Assembly (NCBI GenBank): GCA_030038095.1
Contig: JASHPK010000033.1
Coordinates: forward strand, 1-64,000
Origin: Thermoplasmata archaeon
GTDB lineage: Archaea; Thermoplasmatota; Thermoplasmata; Lutacidiplasmatales; UBA184
DNA length: 64,000 nucleotides
Direction of reading: 5' to 3'
Below, in pieces: positions 9,105-17,795 of this stretch (the stretch's first letter is position 1; every line of letters starts with the position of its first letter). Made by a program: the position numbers and the translations under genes. Below the pieces are notes generated by a model. That model searched no databases and was not told the origin of the DNA. It worked only from the letters and a program-made list of their open reading frames with translations.

Positions 9105-9130
9105 CGGAGCTAGGGCGGCTTCCGGTCTCG

Positions 9131-9264
9131 GCCCCGGGCTCCGAGCTCGGATAGCCTCCCGGCACCGTGGAGAGACCGAGGAGACGGCTGGGTCGGAGGC
9201 TCTGACGCGCTGCCCGGTCTCTGTGCCGGCGGGAGTCTCGCGGAGTGCGCTGGGAGCCCCGGGC
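9131..9264. other. Strongly self-complementary intergenic region, candidate structured RNA
   Basis: Nested complementarity is visible by eye. An outer arm gccccgggctcc (9131-9142) faces ggagccccgggc (9253-9264), 11 of 12 positions pairing. Inside it ccggcac (9159-9165) pairs with gtgccgg (9223-9229), and agagaccg (9171-9178) with cggtctct (9215-9222), separated only by a five-base bulge on one side. The last two make a collinear 15-bp stem enclosing about 36 nt. No Shine-Dalgarno or protein-like frame explains it. I find no SRP RNA or RNase P signature motifs on either strand. It could be a small RNA, a 5' leader of the DinB-like gene or chance pairing in GC-rich DNA. Confidence 0.3.
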
Positions 9265-9372
9265 AGCATGCCGGGGAGCTCGGCGCCGAGACGCCAACGA
9301 CCCACGACAGGGTTAGATGCACGGGACGATGACCCGCCTTCGGGGTACCGGGCCGTGGGACACGTTGAATCG

Positions 9373-9867
9373 ATGCGGAAACTGCTCCGCTACGATCAGA
9401 AGGTCTTCGAAGCCTTCGAGCGGGGGCTCCGGCGCCGCGGTTGGCGCGAGGCGGGGAAGGACCGGAAGATCGGACACCGGTCCCACAAGGATACGATGGT
9501 CCACATCTTGAACGTCTACGAGGCCTGGTTCGTCGCTGCGGCCCAACGCCGCTGGGAGATCTTCGACGACGGACGGCGAAGGGCGAAGAACATCCGATCG
9601 TTCGCCGACCTCGCTCGATATCGGGAGCGGGTCTGGAAGGAGGTGGACGCCCTCTCCTCGGGGCTCACGGGCCGCCGCCTCCGGGAGCGCGTCAAGGTTC
9701 CCTGGATGGCCGGGCGCTACACGCTCGAGGACGCGATCTTCCAGGTCTCGTTCGAGGAGGCGCATCATCTCGGCGAGATCATCGGTTCGTCGTGGCAGGT
9801 GGAGCGGAGCTCACCGCAAATGATGTGGATTCCGACCAACCTCGGCACTCGGGTGCCGGTCGACTGA
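9373..9867 (+). CDS. DinB/YfiT-like putative metalloenzyme
   Basis: About 164 residues from ATG 9373 (MRKLLRYDQKVFEAFERG). The DinB fold is a four-helix bundle that usually binds a divalent metal through three histidines. Here HRSHKDTMVHIL supplies candidates near residues 36-45 and the end of the third helix contains FEEAHHLGEI. Known relatives include thiol transferases and damage-induced proteins; the reaction here is unknown. The start is uncertain: the frame is open upstream to 9223 and a GTG at 9352 also fits, but conservation would be expected to begin at MRKLL. The gene is alone, convergent with the metal transporter operon. Confidence 0.7.
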   Translation: MRKLLRYDQKVFEAFERGLRRRGWREAGKDRKIGHRSHKDTMVHILNVYEAWFVAAAQRRWEIFDDGRRRAKNIRSFADLARYRERVWKEVDALSSGLTGRRLRERVKVPWMAGRYTLEDAIFQVSFEEAHHLGEIIGSSWQVERSSPQMMWIPTNLGTRVPVD

Positions 9868-10115
9868 GGGAGCGGACCGCCCCGAGGACCGGCGGCACTT
9901 GGCTCGGAGCGTGCGCCGGTCCACGACCGGATCCGACCTGTTCGCCCGTGATACCACCGAGACGCCTCCGTGCGGCGGAGTGTCGGACCAGTCGGGAGGG
10001 GTTCGCGTACTTCGATTTGGAGGCGCGAGGACGAGCCCGGAGGGCGCTGACGTCCGGCAGGGCCACGCGTCGGACCAAGGGCCCGCCGGCCGCCGCCGAT
10101 CCGCGGGCGGCGCGT

Positions 10116-11612
10116 TCAGTCGGACAGGCTGAGGAGGGCGGAGGATCCCGCGGGAAGACCGCGGGCCAGTGCCCGTCGATAGCCGAGGTAGGCGACCAAG
10201 TTCCCGGCGATGGGAACCGCCATCAGAACCGCCCCGGATCGAAGGGCGGGGTCCCGGTACCGGAGCCCGACGCGCCAGCTTCCGATCGCCTGGCCGTACA
10301 GTCCCACCACGCTCAGGACGAGGCCGACGGCGAGCGTCGGCACCCCGAACAGGATCATCACCGGGGCGAGCGCATACCCCGTGGCGTTGAGGCCCACCCC
10401 CGCGAGGAGGAGACCCAGCCCTCCGACGGCGAGCAGGAGCCCGAGCAGACCCGCGAGGGTCAGGAAGGCGGCCGGGGTGAACTCCCGCGAGGCCGTCGCC
10501 ATCTTCCGGAATCCGAAGAGGTAGAGGCCGAACGAGGCCGCCGCGAGACCGGCCCCCGGCCCGAGCAGGAGGATGGCGAGCCGGGCGTGGGACCAGAGTC
10601 CGGCCGGATCCCATGAGGTGGAGGGATGGGCGAGCAGGCTCTGGATCAGCACGACGGCCCCTGCGAGGAGGAACACCTGCGAGACGGCGGCGGTGAGCGC
10701 CGCGTTCCTCAGGGATCGCGCGCCGTCCGGCTCGGTCGCGTCCACGGCGCGAAGGAACGTCGAGGCCCGGAGCACCCCGAGCCCTCGGACGAAGACGTAC
10801 TCTCCGAAGATGATCGCCGTGATGAAAAAGCTCACGGGAGCGTTGACGTAGAAGCCGATGAACAGGCCCGCCCACGCCGCGGAGACGGAGATCAGGATGG
10901 CGACGATCACGGCGGTCCCGACCCGGGAGGTCAGGCGGACGGCGATCGCCGCCGGCGTCACCATCAGCGCGAAGATGAGGAGGACCCCGATGATCTGGAC
11001 GGCGATCGAGATCGTGACCGCGAGCAGGAGCAGGAAGGCAAGGCCGAGCAGGAGCATCGGCAGCCCCTTCGCCTCGGCGACGTCCTCGTCGAGGGAGGCG
11101 AAGAGGAGCGGCCGGTAGATGATCGCGACCACGAGGAGCACGGCGAGCCCGGCCCAGATCGTGAAGCTCACGCCCGAGGCGCTGATCCCGAGGACCTCCC
11201 CGAAGAGAATCGAGTATGCCTCGGTCGCGTACCCCTGGTAGAGGCTCAAGAACAGGAGGCCGAGGCCGAGCGCGAAGGCCAGCACGGACCCGATCTCGAC
11301 GTCCCGGTTCGACGCCCGGTTGCCGAGAAGGGCCATGCCGCTGCCGGCGAACATCGTGAACAGCAGCAGCCCGTACACCGGCTGGACTCCGACCAGGACC
11401 GCGGCGGCCGCGCCCGAGAATCCGGTGTGGCCAAGCGCGTGGGTCGCGAACGCGGACCGGCGAAGCACGACGAAGTACCCGATGATCGCCGCGACGACGG
11501 CGATCATTGTGCCGGCCGCGAAGGCGTTCCGCATGAACTCGAAGGCCAGCATGTACCGGAGGTCCGTCACGAAGTTCCAGCTGAACGGCTCGCCGGACCA
11601 GATGTTGCTCAT
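10116..11612 (-). CDS. Metal ABC transporter permease (ABC-3 family) with C-terminal membrane extension
   Basis: 498 residues. The first 280 or so form a ZnuB/MntB-like ABC-3 permease with eight or nine helices: RNAFAAGTMIAVVAAIIGYFVVLRR, then HTGFSGAAAAVLVG, and IAVQIIGVLLIFALMVTPAAIA, the last segments being highly typical (shown here in pieces as IIGVLLIFALMVTPAA). From about residue 300 an additional block of four or five hydrophobic helices follows, rich in Leu, Gly and Ala, which standard family members (about 270-300 residues) lack. Start ATG at 11612 overlaps the end of the ATPase gene by four bases. It is the last gene of the regulator, binding protein, ATPase, permease operon. The extension may be a fused separate membrane protein. 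Confidence 0.86.
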   Translation of the reverse strand: MSNIWSGEPFSWNFVTDLRYMLAFEFMRNAFAAGTMIAVVAAIIGYFVVLRRSAFATHALGHTGFSGAAAAVLVGVQPVYGLLLFTMFAGSGMALLGNRASNRDVEIGSVLAFALGLGLLFLSLYQGYATEAYSILFGEVLGISASGVSFTIWAGLAVLLVVAIIYRPLLFASLDEDVAEAKGLPMLLLGLAFLLLLAVTISIAVQIIGVLLIFALMVTPAAIAVRLTSRVGTAVIVAILISVSAAWAGLFIGFYVNAPVSFFITAIIFGEYVFVRGLGVLRASTFLRAVDATEPDGARSLRNAALTAAVSQVFLLAGAVVLIQSLLAHPSTSWDPAGLWSHARLAILLLGPGAGLAAASFGLYLFGFRKMATASREFTPAAFLTLAGLLGLLLAVGGLGLLLAGVGLNATGYALAPVMILFGVPTLAVGLVLSVVGLYGQAIGSWRVGLRYRDPALRSGAVLMAVPIAGNLVAYLGYRRALARGLPAGSSALLSLSD

Positions 11613-12499
11613 CCGCCCTCCTTCCCCCGATCGTCCTCGCCCCCGACGATCACGAGGTTGCCCCGGGAATCGTGCAGGACCTCGACCCGGACCCCGTAGA
11701 GCGCGGTGAGGCTCTCGGAGGTGAGCACCTCACTGGGGGGGCCGGTGGCCACCCGGCCGTTGGCGATGTAGATGACCTTGTCGAGACACTTGATCATCGG
11801 ATTGATGTCGTGGGCCACGAGGAGGGTGGTCACGCCGCGCGACCGGACCAGGCCGTGGATCGTCTCGACCAGCTCCCGGCTCCTCCGAAGGTCGAGGTTG
11901 GAGAGCGGCTCGTCGAGCAGGAGCATCTCGGGGTTCCCGACGAGCGCTTCGGCCAGGAAGACCCGCTGGAGCTCGCCTCCCGAGAGCGATCCGAGCGGCT
12001 TCGAGCTCAGCTCGTAGGCGCCCACGTCCTCGAGCGCTCGGGCGGCCGCCTCTCGCTCCGGACGGAGCCGGAATCGCGGTCCCCAACGGAGCGGGGGGAA
12101 TCGTCCCCCGGGGCCCCAGCGGTCGCCCGGGTAGGCGAGTCGTACCAGCTTGTCGCACTCGAGATGGGTCTCCTGGTCGATGGTGTGCCGCTGGGGAACG
12201 TATCCGATGCGGTAGCTTCCCCGATGCGGAGGGGACCCGAAGACGGTGAGCTGCCCCGCCGACGGATAATGCAAGCCGAGGAGCATGCGGAAGAGCGTCG
12301 TCTTGCCGGCGCCGTTCGGGCCGATCAGGGCCACGAACTCGCCGGCCTTCACCTCGAAGCTGGCGTCCTTCCAGACGACCTTGCTGCCGTACCGGACCTC
12401 GAGTCGCTCGGCGTGGATCGCCGGGGATCCGATCCGCGCGGGGTCCCCCCCCGGGAAGTGCGGGATCCGCGGCTCAGCTTCGATAGCGGCCACGCGCAA
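11609..12499 (-). CDS. Metal ABC transporter ATP-binding protein (ZnuC/MntA-like)
   Basis: 296 residues. Walker A is GPNGAGKTT in FVALIGPNGAGKTTLFRML. The Q-loop lies in RIGYVPQRHTIDQ, signature LGSLSGGELQRV, Walker B MLLLDEPLSNLD and the H-loop LLVAHDINPM. These match the ATPases of zinc/manganese uptake systems, with the VPQR(H) segment especially typical. An insertion rich in Arg, Pro and Gly (about residues 115-150, PGDRWGPGGRFPPLRWGP) separates the Q-loop from the signature. The start is ambiguous: TTG at 12499 directly follows the stop of the binding-protein gene, and GTG at 12493 is equally possible. The 3' end overlaps the permease ATG. Confidence 0.9.
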   Translation of the reverse strand: MRVAAIEAEPRIPHFPGGDPARIGSPAIHAERLEVRYGSKVVWKDASFEVKAGEFVALIGPNGAGKTTLFRMLLGLHYPSAGQLTVFGSPPHRGSYRIGYVPQRHTIDQETHLECDKLVRLAYPGDRWGPGGRFPPLRWGPRFRLRPEREAAARALEDVGAYELSSKPLGSLSGGELQRVFLAEALVGNPEMLLLDEPLSNLDLRRSRELVETIHGLVRSRGVTTLLVAHDINPMIKCLDKVIYIANGRVATGPPSEVLTSESLTALYGVRVEVLHDSRGNLVIVGGEDDRGKEGG

Positions 12500-13714
12500 T
12501 CATTGCCCCAGTTCGTAGGCGTTGAGCGCGTTCTCGAGATTGTTGTACTCCCCGTACATCCAGTCCTGGAAGCTCGTGTCCGGCGGCTGGATGGTCTCGC
12601 TGACGAAGGTGGTCGTCACGTTGTCCGACGCCGCCATTCCCTTGATCGTGGTCGTGATCGGCGTGACGGTCTGCACGTTGTAGACCAGCACTTTGACGTA
12701 ACCGCCCTGGATCTGACACTCGAACAGCGCCACGCTCGACGCCGGCGGGTCGTTCCCCTCCGCGATCGCTTCCATGAAGGCGGGCGGGGAGATGAGGTCG
12801 AGCCCGGTGTAGTTCGCGAGGTAGACGAAGATGCTCTCGGTCGACGCGACGACCGTCCCCTTGAACTCGTTGCGGATCTGGTCAGCGCGGTTGTAGAGCT
12901 GGTCGATCGAGACTCCCAGAGCGCCTCCACTGCTCGACGAGTTGAGGTTCGCGAAGTTCTGCTGGAAGATCGAGGTCGAGGCCGGCTGCAGGGCCACGAG
13001 GTCGGAGTACATCGCGAGCAGGGTGTGGTTGACGTACAGCGGGTTGTACCACTGGTGGGGGTTGCCGGTCACGATCCCGCCCGTGACGGAAACGCCGTTC
13101 AGGGTCCCGACGTTGAGGATCTCCTGGCCCGGGGTGTTCGACGAGTCGACCAGCTGAATCGCCCAATCGTCGTACCCCACCCCATTCACGATCACGAGGT
13201 TCGCCTGCGCGATGGCGGCGGCGTCCGAGGTATTGGCCTCGTATTCGTGGGGGTCCGCGTTCGGGTCACTGACGATGCTGAGCACCGAAGTCAGGTTCCC
13301 GCCCATCTGACTGACCAGACTGCCCCAGAAGTTCTCGGCGGCGACGACCTTGATGGTCTGTCCCACGGGCACCGTGCCGATCGGGCCATTGGTCGTGGTG
13401 GCCGCGGCGAAGTTCGGAGTCGTATTGCCGCTGACCGCGCCCGGCGTCGGATCGGCGCCGAGCTGCTGGGGCGTGAAGGCCGCACAGGGATTCCCCGGCG
13501 CCTTGCTGGTCACCACCTCGTACGCCACGGCACTGCCCACCAGACCCACGATCACGACAATCGCGACGATGGTCCACGCCGAGATCTTGCGGGCCGGACT
13601 CTTCCGAGGCGGCGTCGAGGGCTGGGCACTTCCCGTGGCCAGGGATCCGCCATGGCTCGCGCTCGGCGGCGGCACGCCTTCCTCGGGCGAGGTCGGAGTT
13701 CCGGCGAGACTCAT
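12500..13714 (-). CDS. Metal ABC transporter substrate-binding protein (ZnuA-like)
   Basis: 404 residues. A cytoplasmic Ser/Pro-rich N-terminus precedes one membrane anchor near residues 43-65 (ISAWTIVAIVVIVGLVGSAV), so the protein is tethered outside. The cluster A-I fold is shown by VVAAENFWGSLVSQMGG, the first ligand histidine in DPNADPHEYE, the NLVIVNGVGYDDW strand and the second histidine in GNPHQWYNP. There is no His-rich loop, which leans away from dedicated zinc scavenging, though metal choice cannot be decided. ATG at 13714 overlaps the stop of the regulator gene (ATGA). Confidence 0.88.
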   Translation of the reverse strand: MSLAGTPTSPEEGVPPPSASHGGSLATGSAQPSTPPRKSPARKISAWTIVAIVVIVGLVGSAVAYEVVTSKAPGNPCAAFTPQQLGADPTPGAVSGNTTPNFAAATTTNGPIGTVPVGQTIKVVAAENFWGSLVSQMGGNLTSVLSIVSDPNADPHEYEANTSDAAAIAQANLVIVNGVGYDDWAIQLVDSSNTPGQEILNVGTLNGVSVTGGIVTGNPHQWYNPLYVNHTLLAMYSDLVALQPASTSIFQQNFANLNSSSSGGALGVSIDQLYNRADQIRNEFKGTVVASTESIFVYLANYTGLDLISPPAFMEAIAEGNDPPASSVALFECQIQGGYVKVLVYNVQTVTPITTTIKGMAASDNVTTTFVSETIQPPDTSFQDWMYGEYNNLENALNAYELGQ

Positions 13715-14148
13715 GAGGCTCTAGCGCTCCTTCGGGTAGAACAGGGAGCGATCGGCTCGCCGTGCGGGCAGGCGGCCGGATGTTGCTGGGCCCGGCAGAC
13801 TTCCTCGACGGTCCGGTGCGAGATCGCGAGGTCGATTTCGCGCGCCGCCGTGCAAGTCGCTTCCGGACTCAGCCCCAAACTACCGAACAGCGTCTCGGCG
13901 ACGCGGTGGTGCCGCTGGTACTCCGCGAGGGTGCTACCGCCTTTCGGGGTCAGCCGACTCTTCCCCCGATACCGCACGACGAGCCCCATCCCCTCCAGCA
14001 TCGACACGTGGTCGAGCGCGGACGGCGGCGAGATCCCCATCAGTCGCGCGATGGCGTTCAGCGGAGCGCCTCGATCCGGGCTCTGGCGGCGCTGGATTGC
14101 GTAGAGCGCGTCGACTTGGCGACGCGTCAGCCGTTGCAACGCTTCCAT
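13711..14148 (-). CDS. Metal-dependent transcriptional regulator, DtxR/MntR family
   Basis: About 145 residues. The N-terminal winged helix (LTRRQVDALYAIQRR, NAIARLMGISPPSALDHVSML, GLVVRYRGKSRLTPKG) is followed by the helical dimer/metal domain with HHRVAETLFGSLGLSP, a classic DtxR segment, and DLAISHRTVEEVC. The C-terminus contains CRAQQHPAACPHGEPIAPC, the usual place for conserved Cys/His residues. It heads the metal ABC operon and likely represses it when metal is bound. ATG at 14148 lies about 26 nt after a TATA-like cataaata (14171-14178), so leaderless; frames open further upstream (to 14160) would place the start too close to that box. A dyad next to the box is a candidate operator. 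Confidence 0.83.
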   Translation of the reverse strand: MEALQRLTRRQVDALYAIQRRQSPDRGAPLNAIARLMGISPPSALDHVSMLEGMGLVVRYRGKSRLTPKGGSTLAEYQRHHRVAETLFGSLGLSPEATCTAAREIDLAISHRTVEEVCRAQQHPAACPHGEPIAPCSTRRSARAS

Positions 14149-14170
14149 CGCCGGCACCAATCCGCGACGG

Positions 14171-14178
14171 TATTTATG
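14171..14178 (-). promoter_or_regulatory. TATA-like box of the metal-transport operon
   Basis: Minus-strand cataaata, centred about 26 nt upstream of the regulator ATG at 14148. It is bordered directly by the candidate operator dyad at 14185-14200. Confidence 0.55.
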
Positions 14179-14184
14179 GGTCGC

Positions 14185-14200
14185 CCTAATTTTTAGGTTA
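14185..14200. promoter_or_regulatory. Candidate DtxR-family operator
   Basis: A perfect inverted repeat, CCTAA-TTT-TTAGG, occupies 14185-14197, and the right arm continues as TTAGGTTA (14193-14200), which equals a half site of the known bacterial DtxR/IdeR box. It lies seven bases upstream of the regulator TATA box, where a bound repressor could block TBP or TFB. The assignment is inference from position and motif. Confidence 0.5.
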
Positions 14201-14395
14201 TAGCGAACTCATTGCCTACGGCTCATTTCTAGATCCGGAGAGGTAGAGGTGAGGCGGGGCGACGCAGGAGGCCGACCACGCGCGCTTCACGCGAAACTCA
14301 GCCACCGGCCGCGACTCACCGTCAGGATTAAGAAGAGAGAAGTAGCAGACCCCCAGGTCCGGTCCGCTCAGCACGGCATCGGACCCCAGGTCCCG

Positions 14396-15553
14396 ATGAG
14401 CACGACCCCCGCACGCTTCACCCGTCCGACCGCCGAGCCGACGGGCGAGAACGAGGTCCGGAACTCGCCGCTCGAGGTCCGTCCACCCACCCCCGACGCG
14501 CTGTGCATCGAGTCCCCGCTCGCTTCGCTGGAGACGGCGGTCACGCCAACCTCCCACTTCTTCGTGCGGAACCATTTCGCCGTCCCGCATATCGATCTAA
14601 GGGACTGGCGACTCGCGATCGAAGGCGAGGTCGACCGCCCCCTCCTCCTCACCTACGAGGAGATCCGGAATCTCCCGCACCGCCCGCTGCGAGCCCTGAT
14701 CGAGTGCGCCGGGAACAGCCGGTCCTCCGTTCGTCCCCATCCGGAGGGCGTGCTCTGGCGGAACGGCGCCGTGGGGACCGCCGAATGGGTCGGAACCCCG
14801 TTGCGCGACCTCCTCGAGCGAGCGAAGATCCGGCCCGGGGCCGTCGAAGTCCTCTTCGAAGGGCTCGATCACGGAAAGGAGCCCGGCCTCGACGCCGAGA
14901 TCTCGTACGGCATGAGCATCACCGCCGACAAGGCGCTGGACCCCGACACGCTGCTGGTCGACGAGATGAACGGTCAACCGTTGAGCGCACGCCACGGATT
15001 CCCGCTGCGCGCGATCGTACCAGGGTGGTACGGGATGGCCTCCGTGAAGTGGCTCTCGCGTATCGTGGTCCTCCAGCAGCCGTTCGAGGGGTACTTCCGT
15101 ACCCGGGCCTACGCCTTCATCTCGGAGGGCGAATCGGCGGAGGCGCGGCATCGTCCGGTCACCTCGGTCCGAGTGAAGTCCCTCGTCACCTGGCCCAAGG
15201 AAGGCTCGGTCCTAGCGCCGGGAGCGCATCGCATCCGGGGCGTCGCGTGGTCCGGCGTAGGGAGGATCGCGCGCGTCGAGGTCAGCATCGGTGGACTCCG
15301 GGAGTCTCTCGAGGAGGAGACCTGGCTCCCGGCCGTCCTTTCCGAGCCCGAATCCCGACACGCCTGGACCCACTGGGAGTTCGCTCGGGAGCTGACCCGT
15401 CCTGGTTTCTACGTGATCCGGGCGCGGGCGACCGACGAGAAGGGGAACACCCAGCCGCTCGAGGCCAAGTGGAACTTCCGGGGCCTCGGAAACAACTCGG
15501 TGCACCAGGTCCCGCTCGAAGTCCGTGCCAAGGCGTCCCCCCGGGCGAAGTGA
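14396..15553 (+). CDS. Sulfite oxidase-family molybdopterin oxidoreductase
   Basis: About 385 residues. The molybdenum-binding domain contains the invariant cysteine in ALIECAGNSR, followed by GVLWRNGAVGTAEWVG and the substrate-site segment HGFPLRAIVPGWYGMASVKW. A C-terminal Mo-co dimerisation domain (immunoglobulin-like) runs from about residue 260 with GVAWSGVGRIARVEVSIGG. No twin-arginine or Sec signal and no haem domain are visible, so it seems cytoplasmic, unlike many bacterial relatives. The natural substrate may be sulfite or another small oxo compound. ATG at 14396 is the first good start before the conserved region. It converges with the ferredoxin-containing membrane gene 42 bp downstream, a possible electron partner. 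Confidence 0.87.
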   Translation: MSTTPARFTRPTAEPTGENEVRNSPLEVRPPTPDALCIESPLASLETAVTPTSHFFVRNHFAVPHIDLRDWRLAIEGEVDRPLLLTYEEIRNLPHRPLRALIECAGNSRSSVRPHPEGVLWRNGAVGTAEWVGTPLRDLLERAKIRPGAVEVLFEGLDHGKEPGLDAEISYGMSITADKALDPDTLLVDEMNGQPLSARHGFPLRAIVPGWYGMASVKWLSRIVVLQQPFEGYFRTRAYAFISEGESAEARHRPVTSVRVKSLVTWPKEGSVLAPGAHRIRGVAWSGVGRIARVEVSIGGLRESLEEETWLPAVLSEPESRHAWTHWEFARELTRPGFYVIRARATDEKGNTQPLEAKWNFRGLGNNSVHQVPLEVRAKASPRAK

Positions 15554-15595
15554 ACTCCGGACCGAGAGCGCTCGGACCCAACGACCCGCCGAGGA

Positions 15596-17764
15596 TCACG
15601 TCGAAGGCGATCGGCGAGACCGAGCCTCCGGGTTCGCATCGGGGGACCGCGGTACCTGCGCCGGGGCCACCGAAGTCGGGGCGAGGGTCGGACCGCCGGA
15701 CGACGAGCGGTTGGGACGGACCATCGGGAGCCGCGTCCTCATCGAAGGCACCTCCGGGCGACCGAGCCGGCGGCGTACCCAGTGGCGCACGTCGAAGATG
15801 TACATGTTCCCGTAGGGGCACGCCTCGATGCAGTCGCCGACCCCGCAGCACTTCGAGCTGCGGAACTCGCCCTTCTCCCGGAAGAAGCGCGGCATGTCGG
15901 CGAGGCCGACCGGGCACGCCTTGGCGCAGTCCTGCGTCGTGCATGCACGGCAGACCTGCTTGTCGCGCACCTTGAGGCGGAAGAAGCCGAGGCGGCTGAA
16001 CGCCTGGGAGATCGTCCCGGTGTAGCACCAGCCCATGGTGACGCAGTTGTAGTTCCCCGCGTACGGGATCGTGACGAACGTCACGTACCAGAGCACGCTG
16101 AAGTAGAACGCGAAGAGGAAGACCGTCGGGTCCGCGCCGAGGATCGAGAGGTTGAGCCGCCCGATCTGATCGAGGTAGGACGCGAGCGACGCCGCTCCGA
16201 GCGAGACGAGGACGAGCCCCGTCGTCGCCGAATAGAGGGTCGAGAACCGGCTGCCGATGTACCGGCGGGCGAGCGGAGAGCTCCGATTGAACGATTTCAT
16301 GGCGTCGACGGTCGTTCCCTGGTACATCAGCGGCGCCGTGCAGAAGACCGAGCAGACGACGCGCCGACCGAACAGGAACGTGAGGACCCCGAGGATCATG
16401 TACGTGGCGATCAGGACCCCGAAGACCGACACCGCGAGCGGGGCGGAGCCGATCCCCATGCTCCAGCCGAGCACCGGCACCGCGGTCCCGCTCGCGAGGC
16501 TGGGAAAGACGATCGGGTAATAGATGCTCGGGAAGAACACGGCGAACGCGCCGTAGCTGCCGATCATGAGGAGGAGCCGGGCGCGATTCTCGCGGCTGTG
16601 CGTCTCGCGGAACTTGAAGGCGACGAGCGCCCCCATCTCGACCCCCATCATCAACAGGAACCAGGTCGAGCCCGTCGTGAGGGCGAAGAACCAGAATCCG
16701 TTGTAGACGGCGTTGTAGAGCACGGTCGAGACGCCTCCGGCGAGCGGCAGGGCCGGGAGCGCCGACAGGTACGACGACCCGAGGACGGCCCCGTCGAGGA
16801 GCCCCCCCATGAACAGCTCGGCCACGAAGACGAGCGCGAGGACCCCGAAGGTCCAGTGGGGTCGGAGCTGCCAGGGAGTGCGGTCACCGGACTCGATCCG
16901 ATCGGGTCGGACGACGACCTCGAGGAAGAGTATCATCTCGAGGGCGATCGCGAGGGCGAAAAGGAGGACGGAGCCGTACGCGATCCAGGCGTAGAGCCCG
17001 GCCATCATCCCGGCGTACACGGCGAGAAGCCGAACGAGGTAGGAGGCGAGGGGGCGCGCTAGCTGGCGGCTCCGATAGAGAAACTCCATGAAGTAGACGA
17101 ACAGCGCGATCATCGCCGAGCTTCCGAGCCCGATCGAGAACCAGGACCAGGCGGGGGAGGCAAGCGCGGGCGGGGAGAGGGCCATGATGGCGGCTTGGAA
17201 CAGGAGGATGGTGTAGACGGGACGGGAGAGCCGGCGCCGAACGAAGAAGGCGGTGAGCGCCATCTCCGAGGCCATCGTGAAGAGGAACCAGGGGGAGCTC
17301 ACCACATTCGCGAGCGCTCCGAGGACCGCCGCGACGCCGGACCCTGCCAGGACGATCGGGGCGCCCGAGGCGGCCTGAAAGGTCCACCCCATCAGGAGCT
17401 CGTTCGCGAGGACCAGGGCGATGACCGCCCCAACGAAACCCCGGGTGCGCCGAAGCGCCGCGGGAGGAGCCGCCGGGTCCGATGGGTGGCGACGGACCTC
17501 GGCAAGGAACGGGAGGAAGACCGCGAAGGCGCTCAGCGACATGACCGCGCTCGCGACCCAGAGCCCGGCGATCGCGGAGCTGCGCCCCGGGTGAACGTAG
17601 TAGATGGCGGCGCCCCCGATCATCGCGACCATCATGAGCAAGAGGAACACCACGACCCCCGCGTGCACCGGCGTTTTGGCGTCGGAGGCCCACTTGATCA
17701 GGTACGACGTCACGGCGGCCATCCCCGCCGCGAAGAGGGCGAGGGTCAGCTCGACCGCGATCAT
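15596..17764 (-). CDS. Large membrane protein with C-terminal double [4Fe-4S] ferredoxin motifs (NapH-like tail)
   Basis: 722 residues. About 14-15 hydrophobic helices fill residues 1-600. They seem to contain an internal duplication: ANELLMGWTFQAA with FLFTMASEMALTAFF in the first half, and AELFMGGLLDGAV with FLLMMGVEMGALVAF in the second, each with acidic residues inside the membrane. The last helices resemble NapH/MauN (FLFGRRVVCSVFCTAPLMYQG, here read as FGRRVVCSVFCTAPLM, and NYNCVTMGWCYTG). The C-terminal domain has CRACTTQDCAKACPVG and CCGVGDCIEACPYG, each able to hold one [4Fe-4S] cluster. A Ser/Pro-rich tail follows. It probably moves electrons between quinone and cytoplasmic partners. 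It is cotranscribed with the upstream membrane gene (31 bp gap). Confidence 0.72.
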   Translation of the reverse strand: MIAVELTLALFAAGMAAVTSYLIKWASDAKTPVHAGVVVFLLLMMVAMIGGAAIYYVHPGRSSAIAGLWVASAVMSLSAFAVFLPFLAEVRRHPSDPAAPPAALRRTRGFVGAVIALVLANELLMGWTFQAASGAPIVLAGSGVAAVLGALANVVSSPWFLFTMASEMALTAFFVRRRLSRPVYTILLFQAAIMALSPPALASPAWSWFSIGLGSSAMIALFVYFMEFLYRSRQLARPLASYLVRLLAVYAGMMAGLYAWIAYGSVLLFALAIALEMILFLEVVVRPDRIESGDRTPWQLRPHWTFGVLALVFVAELFMGGLLDGAVLGSSYLSALPALPLAGGVSTVLYNAVYNGFWFFALTTGSTWFLLMMGVEMGALVAFKFRETHSRENRARLLLMIGSYGAFAVFFPSIYYPIVFPSLASGTAVPVLGWSMGIGSAPLAVSVFGVLIATYMILGVLTFLFGRRVVCSVFCTAPLMYQGTTVDAMKSFNRSSPLARRYIGSRFSTLYSATTGLVLVSLGAASLASYLDQIGRLNLSILGADPTVFLFAFYFSVLWYVTFVTIPYAGNYNCVTMGWCYTGTISQAFSRLGFFRLKVRDKQVCRACTTQDCAKACPVGLADMPRFFREKGEFRSSKCCGVGDCIEACPYGNMYIFDVRHWVRRRLGRPEVPSMRTRLPMVRPNRSSSGGPTLAPTSVAPAQVPRSPDANPEARSRRSPST

Positions 17765-17795
17765 GGGACCCCAGCGAGAGGGAGACGCGCCTTCG

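Noticed and set aside
9131-9264. SRP RNA or RNase P RNA
   Set aside because: Neither the SRP domain IV motif nor RNase P conserved regions is found on either strand.
10080-10115. GC-rich hairpin as a terminator between convergent genes
   Set aside because: Pairing is possible but has no T-run and is what GC-rich sequence gives by chance.
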